A stretch of DNA of 64,000 bases. Source: Paracoccus sp. R12_2. Its GTDB lineage: Bacteria > Pseudomonadota > Alphaproteobacteria > Rhodobacterales > Rhodobacteraceae. The stretch lies in NCBI RefSeq assembly GCF_017744015.1, contig NZ_JAGHRA010000012.1, positions 62,001-126,000 on the forward strand, in the 5' to 3' direction. This document shows positions 18,284-26,927 of this stretch, piece by piece; position 1 is the stretch's first letter; every line of letters begins with the position of its first letter. The notes under the pieces were generated by a model. That model had not been told where the DNA came from, did not search any database, and saw only the letters and a list, made by a program, of their open reading frames with translations. The position numbers and the translations under genes were made by a program.

Positions 18284-18319
18284 GCGGCTGCGGGTCGGAC
18301 GGCCCGCAGCCGCTTCTTT
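18284..18319 (+). terminator. Intrinsic terminator after TRAP permease
   Basis: Perfect 11-bp stem GCGGCTGCGGG / CCCGCAGCCGC with an 8-base loop (18284-18313) followed by TTCTTT. It lies 12 bases after the permease stop and before the exported lyase gene. Confidence 0.8.
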
Positions 18320-18366
18320 GCCGACGGTCTGACAACCGCGGATCAATCGTTGAGGGAGGAGAAACG

Positions 18367-19905
18367 ATGAAACGCCATAGTGAGACGGCATCAGCTTTCC
18401 GCGAAGGCATGACAGGTGTTCTGCTGGCCGGTGCATTCGCCTGCCTGCCCGGCATCGTGACCGCGCAAACCCAGCAGGCGGCCGAACGCGACGAATTCTT
18501 CTGGCTGGGCGAGATCAACAAGGCCAGCATCGTGATCAACAGCGAAGAAGGCTTGCTGGACACTGAACTGGCGCCCGAGATCGGCAAGGCGCTGGAAACG
18601 GTCATCGCGAACGGCAACGCACCTGATGCCGAACGTCCGGGCACCGTCATCACCTTCGAGCCGTTGCTGATCGAACAGGGCGGGGTCGAGGTGACGCTGA
18701 TCCATGCCGGTCGTTCCAGCCAGGACATGCACGCCACCTACCGCGCCGCGATGCTGCGGGACGGGATGCTGACTCTTGCCCAGCAACTGAACACCACTGC
18801 CACGACACTGGTCGATCTGGCCGCCCAGCATGTCGATACCATCGTGCCGAACTATACCAACGGTGTCGCGGCCCAACCCAACAGCTACGCCCACTATCTG
18901 CTGGGTCATGCCGCCGGTCTGGATCGCGATGCACAGCGTATCCGCGAGGCCTTTGAAAGGATCGACCGTTCGGCCATGGGCACCACGGTCCTGAACGGCA
19001 CAAGCTGGCCGCTGAACAGGCAGCGGATGGCAGATTATCTGGGCTTTGCCGGGGTGGTCGACAACGCCTATGACGCGTCTCAGATTTCCTCGATGGATCA
19101 GCCGGCCGAAGTCGGCCAGATCGTCACTTCGATCGCACTGCATACGGGCAATTTCGTCGAGGACGTGATGACCCAATATGCCCAAAGCCGGCCGTGGATC
19201 CTGCTGGAGGAAGGGGGCGACAACACCTATGTCTCGTCCGCCATGCCCCAGAAACGCAATCCGGGGATCCTGAATTCGGCGCGCAGCGATGCGTCGCAGG
19301 CAATCGCGCTGGCGCTTGGTCCGGTCTGGCAGACCCACAACATCACGCCGGGGATGAGCGATCCGAAAGACACCGACGAGAACGCCGCCATCATCGACGC
19401 GGGTATCGGCGCCCTGTCGCGGCTGGACCGCGTCCTGAAGGCGCTGCGGGTCAACCCCGAACGGGCGCTGGAGGAGCTGAACAGCGACTGGACCGCATCG
19501 CAAGAGGTTGCCGATATCCTGATGCGCGATCATGGCCTGCCGTTCCGCGAAGGCCATCACGTCGCCTCCGAGATCGTCGGGTATGCCCGCGCGCAAGGGA
19601 TCGGACCCTTGGATTTTCCCTATGCCGAGGCGCAGCGGATCTATGCCGAAACCGTCGAGGGCACGGATTTTCCGCAGGAATTGCCGATGTCCGAAGATCA
19701 GTTCCGCGCCGCCCTTGATCCGGTGGCCATCGTGCGGAACCGCGCGACCTCGGGCGGCCCGCAACCCGCCGAGGTCGAACGGATGTTGACCCAGGCGCGC
19801 GACCGCATTGCATCGCAGGATCAGTGGATCACCGAGAAACGTGACCATATCCAGAAATCGCTGGCCAGCCTGAACGACGATTTCAGCGCCCTGCTGACCA
19901 GGTGA
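18367..19905 (+). CDS. Exported fumarase/argininosuccinate lyase superfamily protein
   Basis: A 512-residue protein of the ASL/fumarase superfamily. The superfamily signature SSAMPQKRNP (290-299) with its catalytic Ser is intact, as is the MHATYRAAM helix of the first conserved block. Two features are odd. It has a Sec-type signal peptide (hydrophobic residues 15-31, then TAQ), so it is exported, whereas known members are cytoplasmic. And the second conserved block, normally T-H-x-Q-x-AQP, reads YTNGVAAQP (163-171), so the usual acid-base His is Asn165. The gene follows the TAXI-TRAP genes. If it is a lyase it could release fumarate in the periplasm for uptake (inference). Start ATG 18367 follows GGGAGGAG. 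Confidence 0.8.
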   Translation: MKRHSETASAFREGMTGVLLAGAFACLPGIVTAQTQQAAERDEFFWLGEINKASIVINSEEGLLDTELAPEIGKALETVIANGNAPDAERPGTVITFEPLLIEQGGVEVTLIHAGRSSQDMHATYRAAMLRDGMLTLAQQLNTTATTLVDLAAQHVDTIVPNYTNGVAAQPNSYAHYLLGHAAGLDRDAQRIREAFERIDRSAMGTTVLNGTSWPLNRQRMADYLGFAGVVDNAYDASQISSMDQPAEVGQIVTSIALHTGNFVEDVMTQYAQSRPWILLEEGGDNTYVSSAMPQKRNPGILNSARSDASQAIALALGPVWQTHNITPGMSDPKDTDENAAIIDAGIGALSRLDRVLKALRVNPERALEELNSDWTASQEVADILMRDHGLPFREGHHVASEIVGYARAQGIGPLDFPYAEAQRIYAETVEGTDFPQELPMSEDQFRAALDPVAIVRNRATSGGPQPAEVERMLTQARDRIASQDQWITEKRDHIQKSLASLNDDFSALLTR

Positions 19906-19911
19906 TCCGGC

Positions 19912-19941
19912 GCGGGGCGCCCCACGATCAGGGTGCCCCGC
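19912..19941 (+). terminator. Stem-loop after lyase gene
   Basis: GCGGGGCGCC (19912-19921) pairs with GGTGCCCCGC (19932-19941) with one G-T pair and a 10-base loop. No T run follows, so terminator function is likely but not certain. Confidence 0.5.
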
Positions 19942-20033
19942 AATCCGAACGACGCCCGACGACCCCGTTCATCAACGCAGCAAGCTGGATCAGCCGCCCG
20001 CGGCACCAGCGTGACTGACCATGGGAGGAAGCC

Positions 20034-23000
20034 ATGCCCGATAACTCCATCCAGATCGACACGTCCACGTCCATCCTGTTTGTTGGAAACAGCTTTACCT
20101 TCGGGCGGGTCGATCCCGTCATGAGCTACAACACCGCGAATGTCACCGACATGACCGCCCCCGTGCCGGGAACCTCGTTCGAGGATGCGACCGGCGGCAA
20201 TGTCTTCGAGCCGCATCCCTGGGGCGGCGTTCCGGGCATCTTCGAGGTGTTCACCGATCAGGTCGGGCTTGACTATGACGTGTCGCTGTCCACGCGCAAC
20301 GCGGCTTCTTTGCAGGGGCATTATCTGAACAGCAATCCGGCCGGGTGGGACATGCTGGGCAATGTCGCCAGCCAATCCTGGGATACGCTGGTGCTGCAGG
20401 ACAACAGTTCACGCGCGTTGCCCTCGGGCAGCGGCACGATCACCTTCGCGCCGGGCGAGACGACGGTGCGGCTGGTGGTCGCCCCGACTTCGGATGCCAA
20501 GCTGGAAGCCGATGAAACCCTGATCCTGCAGTTGAATGATGGCGACGGTTATCGCGTGGGCACGACCGGCGAGGTCATCGGAACGATCCTTGACGACGAT
20601 GTGTCGCTGCCGGTCATGGACCCGGATCTGCCGACGGTCACGCTGATCGCATCGCCCTCGGCGGTGACCGAGGACGGCGAGGCAAACCTTGCCTACACCT
20701 TCACGCGCAACGGGCCGCTGGATCAGCCGCTGGTCATCGACTTTCTGGCCGAACGCGACGGCAGCACCGCCCCCTCGGTCAACACCTCGACCGGCGATTT
20801 CGAGAGTTTCGTCAGTCAGTTCAGGACCAGCTTCAGCAGCGATGGGGTGCAGACGCAGGGCAATCTCAGCTTCAACGCGGGCGGCGGATCGGTCATCATC
20901 CCGGCCGGCGCAAGTTCGGTCACCTTTACGCTTAACCCCCGCCCGGATACCCAGATCGAGGCAGATGAATCGATCCGCCTCAGCCTGGCCGACAGCGACG
21001 GCTATAACGTCGGCACGCTTGGTCCGGTCACCGCGACGATCCTGAACGACGATCTTGACCCCGAGACGGATCCATCCCTGCCCAATATCACCATGAACCT
21101 TGCCTCGGCGACGGTCTATGAGGATGGCGACGGTAATCTGGTCTACGAATTTCACCGCAGTGGCGCGGCGTCAGATGCCCTGACGGTCGGTTTCGAGGTC
21201 AGCGGAACTGCGACGCTGCCGTCCGGGGATTTCACCGTGACCGGCGCCGACAGTTTCGAAACCGCGGGGGCCGAGAACCCGAACCTGGCGTCGTTCAACA
21301 CCTACGCGGTCAAGCTGGCCGAATACGCGACGACGGGCGCGGCGGATGGCGAGATTGCCGCGAACGCCAACGCGAACCTCGCCACGCAGGTCTATCTTTA
21401 TGAAACCTGGGCGCGACCCGATCTGGTCCTTGGTGCGCTTGAGCGATCGACGGACGAGGAAACCGGCGAGGTGACCACTTTCGAGGTCTCGGCCCCGGAA
21501 TATTACCTGTCGCTCGAGGACATGACAGACGATCTGCGCGACGCCTATCGCGGTCTGGCCGAGGCCAATCCGATCTTCAGGGACGTGGCGCCGGTGGGCG
21601 AGGCTTTCCTGTTGGCGGTTCAGCAGGGCGTTGCGACGCGCGACCCCTATGCGCCGGATGCGGGCAGCGACGGCAAGGTTGATCTGTGGTGGGACGATAA
21701 TCTGCATGCCAGCAAATACGGATCCTATCTCAGCAGCCTGACCCTGTTCGGCACGATCACCGGCGTCGATCCGCGCGCGCTTGGGGCGCAGGAACGTGCG
21801 GCGGCGGATCTGGGCATCACGGCATCCGAAGCCGCCGCCCTGCAGGATGTCGCGGCGGCGACCCTTGGCTTTTCGCTGGACGCGCATTGGACCGCACCGG
21901 GGCAGGTGACCGAGTTGCGGGGCGACGCGGGGGTGCTGGCCACGGCAGGGGCGTTCGGCTTTGCGGATAACGATTTAGAAGCGACGCATTCGGTCACGGC
22001 CAGCGCGCTGACGACCGATGCGCTTGGGGGGCTGGACGTCACCTTGCACGCCGACACGACGGGCGATGGCACGGGCGGCGCGGTCAACTGGACCTATACG
22101 GTGGACAGCCGCGCCGTCGATTTCCTTGCGCCGGGCGAAACGCGGATCGAGCGTTTCCTGGTCACCATCACCGACGATCATGGCGGCGTCGCCACGCAAG
22201 AGGTAGATGTGGTGATCACCGGCAGCGATGACGACGCGCCGATCATCACATCGGGTGACGGCGCTGCCAGCCTGTCCCTGCAGATGGCCGAGAATACACA
22301 GGCGGTGACGACCATCACGGCCTTCGACCCCGAGGGCGCCTTGCCAAGCTATGCGATTGCCGGTGGCGCCGACGCGGCGGCGTTTTCCATCGACGCCAAG
22401 ACCGGAGAGCTTCGTTTCAACACGGCCCCGAATTACGAAGCGCCGACCGATTCCGATCAGGACAACATCTATGACGTGATCGTTCAGGCCAGCGATGGGG
22501 CAGGCACGGCCCGCCAGTCGATCAGCGTGACGATCAATGATGTCGATGACCCGGCCTCGATTGGCGGAGACGCAGCCGGGCGGGTGACCGAGGACGGCCA
22601 GACGACCACGGGCGGCCTGCTGACGATCGCGGACGAGGATCAGGGGCAGGCCGGGTTTCAAACGCCGCCAGCCCTGTCCGGCGACTATGGCCGGTTCACC
22701 TTCGACCCCACAAGCGGAGCGTGGAGCTATGATCTGGATAACGACGCCGATGCGGTTCAGATGCTGGGCGATGGCGATGTTCTTCAGGACAGCCTGACCG
22801 TGACGTCGCTGGATGGCAGTGCGTCGCAGGTCATATCTGTCCGGATCGACGGCACCAGCGAACAGATCGTGGGCAAGCCGGGCCAGTTCCTGCTGAAAGG
22901 CACCGACGGTGCCGACATCATCACCGTCGCGCGCACCAATCTGCTTGTGCAGGCTGGCGATGGTGATGACGTGATCCGCTTCGCGGCGGGCAGCAAATTT

Positions 23001-23510
23001 TCGTTCCATGCGCTGGACGGCGATGCGGGACAGGATACGCTGGATCTGTCGGACCTGACGGCGGACAGTTCCGTCAACCTCAGGTCAGGGATCATGCTGG
23101 GCAAACAGATCGGACTTGGCACGCTCAAATCGATCGAGAACGTGGTCGGCGGCCAAGGCGACGACGTGATCCGCGGTGATGGCGGTGACAACAGCCTGCG
23201 TGGCGGACTGGGTGCCGATACGATCCGCGGCGGCGCGGGCGACGACCTGATCCATGGACAGGGCGATGGCGACGTCCTGTTCGGCGGAAAGGGTGCTGAT
23301 CAGTTCGTCTTTGTGGACGAAATCTCTGATGGGCGGACCAGCGTGCTGAAAATCCGCGACCATGACGACCTGGACAGGATCGATATCGGAGACGCCGAGA
23401 TCACATCGGTCGCGATTCATGGCAGAACGCTGCAACTGACCGTGGGCGACGATGCGGATCTGATCGTCATTCACGGCGTCAAGGATTTCGACGACCTGCA
23501 GTTCGTCTGA
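20034..23510 (+). CDS. Secreted split SGNH hydrolase with Calx-beta, cadherin/VCBS and RTX repeats
   Basis: A 1158-residue acidic, secreted-type protein. Residues 12-130 are the first half of a GDSL/SGNH hydrolase (block I FVGNSFT, Ser20; SWDTLVLQDNSS). Residues 131-404 are Calx-beta sequence: a C-terminal half repeat, one full repeat (about 200-340) and an N-terminal half repeat. Residues 405-590 are the second half of the hydrolase, with the catalytic Asp555-x-x-His558 in WWDDNLHASKYG. Then come VCBS-like (about 600-745), cadherin-like (750-840) and another VCBS-like domain (843-945), and RTX calcium repeats (about 960-1110; GGQGDDVIRGDGGD and similar). There is no N-terminal signal peptide; export should be by a type I system with a C-terminal signal. 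Function: extracellular esterase or carbohydrate deacetylase (inference). Confidence 0.85.
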   Translation: MPDNSIQIDTSTSILFVGNSFTFGRVDPVMSYNTANVTDMTAPVPGTSFEDATGGNVFEPHPWGGVPGIFEVFTDQVGLDYDVSLSTRNAASLQGHYLNSNPAGWDMLGNVASQSWDTLVLQDNSSRALPSGSGTITFAPGETTVRLVVAPTSDAKLEADETLILQLNDGDGYRVGTTGEVIGTILDDDVSLPVMDPDLPTVTLIASPSAVTEDGEANLAYTFTRNGPLDQPLVIDFLAERDGSTAPSVNTSTGDFESFVSQFRTSFSSDGVQTQGNLSFNAGGGSVIIPAGASSVTFTLNPRPDTQIEADESIRLSLADSDGYNVGTLGPVTATILNDDLDPETDPSLPNITMNLASATVYEDGDGNLVYEFHRSGAASDALTVGFEVSGTATLPSGDFTVTGADSFETAGAENPNLASFNTYAVKLAEYATTGAADGEIAANANANLATQVYLYETWARPDLVLGALERSTDEETGEVTTFEVSAPEYYLSLEDMTDDLRDAYRGLAEANPIFRDVAPVGEAFLLAVQQGVATRDPYAPDAGSDGKVDLWWDDNLHASKYGSYLSSLTLFGTITGVDPRALGAQERAAADLGITASEAAALQDVAAATLGFSLDAHWTAPGQVTELRGDAGVLATAGAFGFADNDLEATHSVTASALTTDALGGLDVTLHADTTGDGTGGAVNWTYTVDSRAVDFLAPGETRIERFLVTITDDHGGVATQEVDVVITGSDDDAPIITSGDGAASLSLQMAENTQAVTTITAFDPEGALPSYAIAGGADAAAFSIDAKTGELRFNTAPNYEAPTDSDQDNIYDVIVQASDGAGTARQSISVTINDVDDPASIGGDAAGRVTEDGQTTTGGLLTIADEDQGQAGFQTPPALSGDYGRFTFDPTSGAWSYDLDNDADAVQMLGDGDVLQDSLTVTSLDGSASQVISVRIDGTSEQIVGKPGQFLLKGTDGADIITVARTNLLVQAGDGDDVIRFAAGSKFSFHALDGDAGQDTLDLSDLTADSSVNLRSGIMLGKQIGLGTLKSIENVVGGQGDDVIRGDGGDNSLRGGLGADTIRGGAGDDLIHGQGDGDVLFGGKGADQFVFVDEISDGRTSVLKIRDHDDLDRIDIGDAEITSVAIHGRTLQLTVGDDADLIVIHGVKDFDDLQFV

Positions 23511-23516
23511 TCGGGC

Positions 23517-23550
23517 CCGCGGCGCGACCCGATCCCTGGCCGCGCCGCGG
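23517..23550 (+). terminator. Bidirectional stem-loop between convergent genes
   Basis: Perfect 10-bp inverted repeat CCGCGGCGCG (23517-23526) and CGCGCCGCGG (23541-23550) filling the 43-base gap between the secreted hydrolase and nadE, which converge. No T run on either side. Confidence 0.55.
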
Positions 23551-23553
23551 AAG

Positions 23554-25212
23554 CTACAATTCGTCCCGCCAGCGATTGACCAGCGGATAGCGGCGATCCA
23601 GCCAGAACGCCCTGGTGGAAATGCGCGGTCCGGGGGCGGCCTGATAGCGTTTCCATTCGCTGATATACAGCAGCTTTTCGACCTGTTTCACGGTTCCGGC
23701 GTCGAAGCCCTGGGCAACCAGATCCTTCAGCGCCAGGTCCTTTTCGACCAGCCCTTCCAGGATCGCATCCAGGACCTCGTAGGGGGGCAGCGAATCCTCG
23801 TCCTTCTGGTCGGGACGCAGCTCGGCCGAGGGGGGCTTGCGGATGATCTGCGGCGGGATCACCTCGCCCTTGGGACCCATCATCCAGTCGCGGTGATTGG
23901 CGTTTCGCCAGCGGCTGGTTTCGAACACCCGTGTCTTGTACAGATCCTTGATCGGGTTATAGCCGCCCGCCATGTCGCCATAGATCGTGGCATAGCCCAC
24001 CGCGACCTCGGATTTGTTGCCGGTGGTCAGCAGCATTTCGTTGAACTTGTTCGACAGCGCCATCAGCATCACGCCGCGCAGGCGCGACTGGATGTTCTCT
24101 TCGGTCGTGTCGGGTTGGGTGCCCTCCATCAGATGCGCCAGCGCATCGGCCACGGCGTCGCGCGCACCTTCGATATGGACGGTGTCCAGACGTGTGCCAA
24201 GTCGCGTGGCGCAATCGGCGGCGTCGTCCAGACTGCCCTGAGAAGTGTATTTCGACGGCAGCATGACGCAGCGCACGTTGTCCGGCCCGATCGCGTCGGC
24301 GGCGATGGTTGCGACCAGCGCGGAATCGATGCCGCCCGACAGACCCAGAACGACCTTGCTGAAGCCCGACTTGCGCAGGTATTCCCGCAAGCCCAGCATC
24401 ATCGCGTGGTAATCCTGTTCCCAGGCATCGGGCTGGGTGGCCATCAGGCCGGGCTGCGCCTGCCAGCCCTCGGCGCTGCGGATGAAATCGACATGCGCGA
24501 TCGCTTCCTCGAAGGGCGGAAGCTGGACCACCTTCCTGCCGCCGGGGTTCAGCACGAAGCTGGCGCCGTCGTAAAGCTGATCGTCCTGCCCGCCCACCAT
24601 GTTCACATAGACCAGCGGCAGGCCGGTCTCGACCACGCGCCCCACCATGTGACCCATGCGCAGATCCAGTTTTTCGCGGTGATAGGGGCTGCCATTCGGC
24701 ACCACCAGGATCTCGGCCCCGGTTTCGGCCAGTGTCTCGGCCACATCGGGATACCAGCTGTCCTCGCAGATCGGGCTGCCGATCCGGGCATCGCCGACGA
24801 CATAGGGTCCGCTGATCGGGCCGCTGTCGAACAGGCGCAATTCGTCGAACAACTGCTTGTAGGGCAGGTGATGCTTCAGGACGCGGGCCACCAGCTTGCC
24901 GTTCCTGAAGACGAAATAGGCGTTATACAGCTTGTCCCCATCGCGCCAAGGACCGCCGATACCGATTGCGGGGCCGTCCACACAGGCCTCGCCCACCGCC
25001 ATGACGGCGGCCATCGCCTGCTGGGTGAAGGCCGGCTTCAGCACCAGATCCTGCGTCTGATAGCCGGTGATGAACATTTCCGGCAGCGCCAGCATGTCGG
25101 CGCCGGCCTGACGCGCGGTCTGCCACGCCTCGCGTGCCTTGCGGGCATTGCCAGACAGGTCGCCGACGGTGGCGTTCAGCTGCCCGATGGTCAGGCGGAA
25201 ACGGTCGGTCAT
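23554..25212 (-). CDS. nadE: Glutamine-dependent NAD+ synthase
   Basis: A 552-residue two-domain enzyme making NAD+ from deamido-NAD+ in the last step of NAD biosynthesis. The N-terminal nitrilase-type glutaminase has Glu (LPEMFITGY), Lys (LKHHLPYK) and Cys (SPICEDSWYPD). The C-terminal synthetase has the PP-loop LGLSGGIDSALVATI and later conserved KPPSAELRPDQKDEDSLPPY. The frame extends to 25347 but the ATG at 25212 (MTDRFRLTIGQLN) gives the normal start. It is single, convergent with the secreted hydrolase and divergent from the MORN protein. Confidence 0.95.
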   Translation of the reverse strand: MTDRFRLTIGQLNATVGDLSGNARKAREAWQTARQAGADMLALPEMFITGYQTQDLVLKPAFTQQAMAAVMAVGEACVDGPAIGIGGPWRDGDKLYNAYFVFRNGKLVARVLKHHLPYKQLFDELRLFDSGPISGPYVVGDARIGSPICEDSWYPDVAETLAETGAEILVVPNGSPYHREKLDLRMGHMVGRVVETGLPLVYVNMVGGQDDQLYDGASFVLNPGGRKVVQLPPFEEAIAHVDFIRSAEGWQAQPGLMATQPDAWEQDYHAMMLGLREYLRKSGFSKVVLGLSGGIDSALVATIAADAIGPDNVRCVMLPSKYTSQGSLDDAADCATRLGTRLDTVHIEGARDAVADALAHLMEGTQPDTTEENIQSRLRGVMLMALSNKFNEMLLTTGNKSEVAVGYATIYGDMAGGYNPIKDLYKTRVFETSRWRNANHRDWMMGPKGEVIPPQIIRKPPSAELRPDQKDEDSLPPYEVLDAILEGLVEKDLALKDLVAQGFDAGTVKQVEKLLYISEWKRYQAAPGPRISTRAFWLDRRYPLVNRWRDEL

Positions 25213-25334
25213 GGCAGGGCCCCCTGTGTTTTCGCATCCGTGATAGGGGATCATTCCTGAAAGGAAAAGTCGGGCTTTGCGCGTGACGTCCGGTTGCGAT
25301 AGACCATGAGGCAAAAGACGAAGGGTGCGGGTTG

Positions 25335-26804
25335 ATGAAGGCAGCATTTCGGGCAGGTTTGGCGGCGCTGGCCATATTCGCGACCACGACTGTGGCCGAT
25401 GCGCAGGTCATCACCAAGAAATACGACGATGGCGGCGTCTATGAAGGCACGTTCCGCAATGGCCGCCAGCACGGTCAGGGCAGCTATACCCTGCCCAATG
25501 GCTATCGCTACGAGGGCGACTGGGTCGATGGTCAGATCATGGGGCAGGGCACCGCGACCTTCCCGAACGGATCGGTCTATGTCGGCCAGTTCGCCGGCGG
25601 CAAGCCCGACGGCAAGGGCAAGATCACCTATGGCGATGGCGGCACCTATGAAGGCGACTGGATCGGCGGCGAGATCACCGGCGAGGGCGAGGCGCAGTAT
25701 GCCAATGGCAGCGTCTACAAGGGGCAGTTCATCAAGGGCCTGCACCAGGGTAAGGGCGTGTTGACCCAGCCGAACGGCTACAAATACGAAGGCGACTGGA
25801 ATGCCGGGGTCAAGGAAGGCCAGGGCCGGATTACCTATCCCGACGGGTCGATCTATGAAGGCGGCATGCTGGCCGGCCAGCGTGCCGGGCGCGGCAAGCT
25901 GACCATGGCCGACGGCATGACCTATGACGGCATCTGGTCGGCGGGCCAGATGTCGGGCACCGGCGTTCTGGTTCAGGCGTCGGGCGACCGCTACGAGGGC
26001 CGGATGGTGGCGGGCAAGCGCGAGGGGCAGGGCATCGCGACCTATGCCAACGGCGATGTCTATGACGGCCAGTTCAGTGCCGACCGTCGCCATGGCACCG
26101 GCACCTTCACCGGCACCGATGGTTATGTCTATACCGGCGACTGGGTCGAGGGCCGGATGGAGGGCAGCGGCCGGATCACCTATCCCGACGGTTCGGTCTA
26201 TGTCGGTCAGATGAAGGACGACCGGCCCGACGGCACGGGCAAGATCACCTATCCCGACGGATCGACCTATGAGGGCCAGTGGAACGCAGGCGTGATCGAG
26301 GGCGAGGGCAAGGCCACCTATGCCAATGGCATGGTCTATGAAGGCAGTTTCCGGAACGCCCGCAATGACGGTCAGGGCCGGATGTCCTATCCCGACGGTT
26401 ACGTCTATACCGGGGCATGGAAAGATGGCCAGCGGCATGGCGACGGCCAGGCGACCTATCCGGATGGCACCGTCTATACCGGCAGCTTCGCGAACGGTCT
26501 CAGGGCGGGGCAGGGCAAGCTGACCACCCCCGACGGCTTCGTGTACGAGGGCGGCTGGAAGGATGGCGAGATCGACGGAGACGGGGTCGCCACCTATGCC
26601 AATGGCGACCGCTATGAAGGGAACTTCGTTGCGGGCAAGCGGCAGGGCCAGGGCGTGATGCGCTATGCGACGGGGCAGGTCGCCTCGGGCGAATGGCAGG
26701 ACAACCGTCTGATCGAGGCTGACGACGCTGCGGCGGAAACCCCGCCCGCCGCACTGCAGCAGGGTCAGGCCCCCGACCTGCCCGCCGAGGGCGGCGGCAA
26801 CTGA
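25335..26804 (+). CDS. Exported protein with 18 tandem MORN repeats
   Basis: A 489-residue protein made almost wholly of MORN repeats. The signal peptide (MKAAFRAGLAALAIFATTTVADAQ) is followed by 18 complete 23-residue units of the type YPDGxxYEGxWxxGxxxGxGxxT and one degenerate unit, with a short acidic and proline-containing tail. The repeats should form a long twisted beta sheet. In eukaryotes MORN proteins bind lipids or act as scaffolds; bacterial exported versions have no settled role. The ATG at 25335 is chosen over a TTG one codon earlier. Divergent from nadE with about 120 bases between starts. Confidence 0.9.
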   Translation: MKAAFRAGLAALAIFATTTVADAQVITKKYDDGGVYEGTFRNGRQHGQGSYTLPNGYRYEGDWVDGQIMGQGTATFPNGSVYVGQFAGGKPDGKGKITYGDGGTYEGDWIGGEITGEGEAQYANGSVYKGQFIKGLHQGKGVLTQPNGYKYEGDWNAGVKEGQGRITYPDGSIYEGGMLAGQRAGRGKLTMADGMTYDGIWSAGQMSGTGVLVQASGDRYEGRMVAGKREGQGIATYANGDVYDGQFSADRRHGTGTFTGTDGYVYTGDWVEGRMEGSGRITYPDGSVYVGQMKDDRPDGTGKITYPDGSTYEGQWNAGVIEGEGKATYANGMVYEGSFRNARNDGQGRMSYPDGYVYTGAWKDGQRHGDGQATYPDGTVYTGSFANGLRAGQGKLTTPDGFVYEGGWKDGEIDGDGVATYANGDRYEGNFVAGKRQGQGVMRYATGQVASGEWQDNRLIEADDAAAETPPAALQQGQAPDLPAEGGGN

Positions 26805-26927
26805 CAGCCTGCCGACATCGCCCCGACGCAGCGGACATTCGCATTCGGTGCGGGTGCGGCGCCGCCCGGCTTGCGTTGCCCCGCGAAACTGATCTAGCCT
26901 GATGCGCTTGCAACAAGGACGCCGGAA

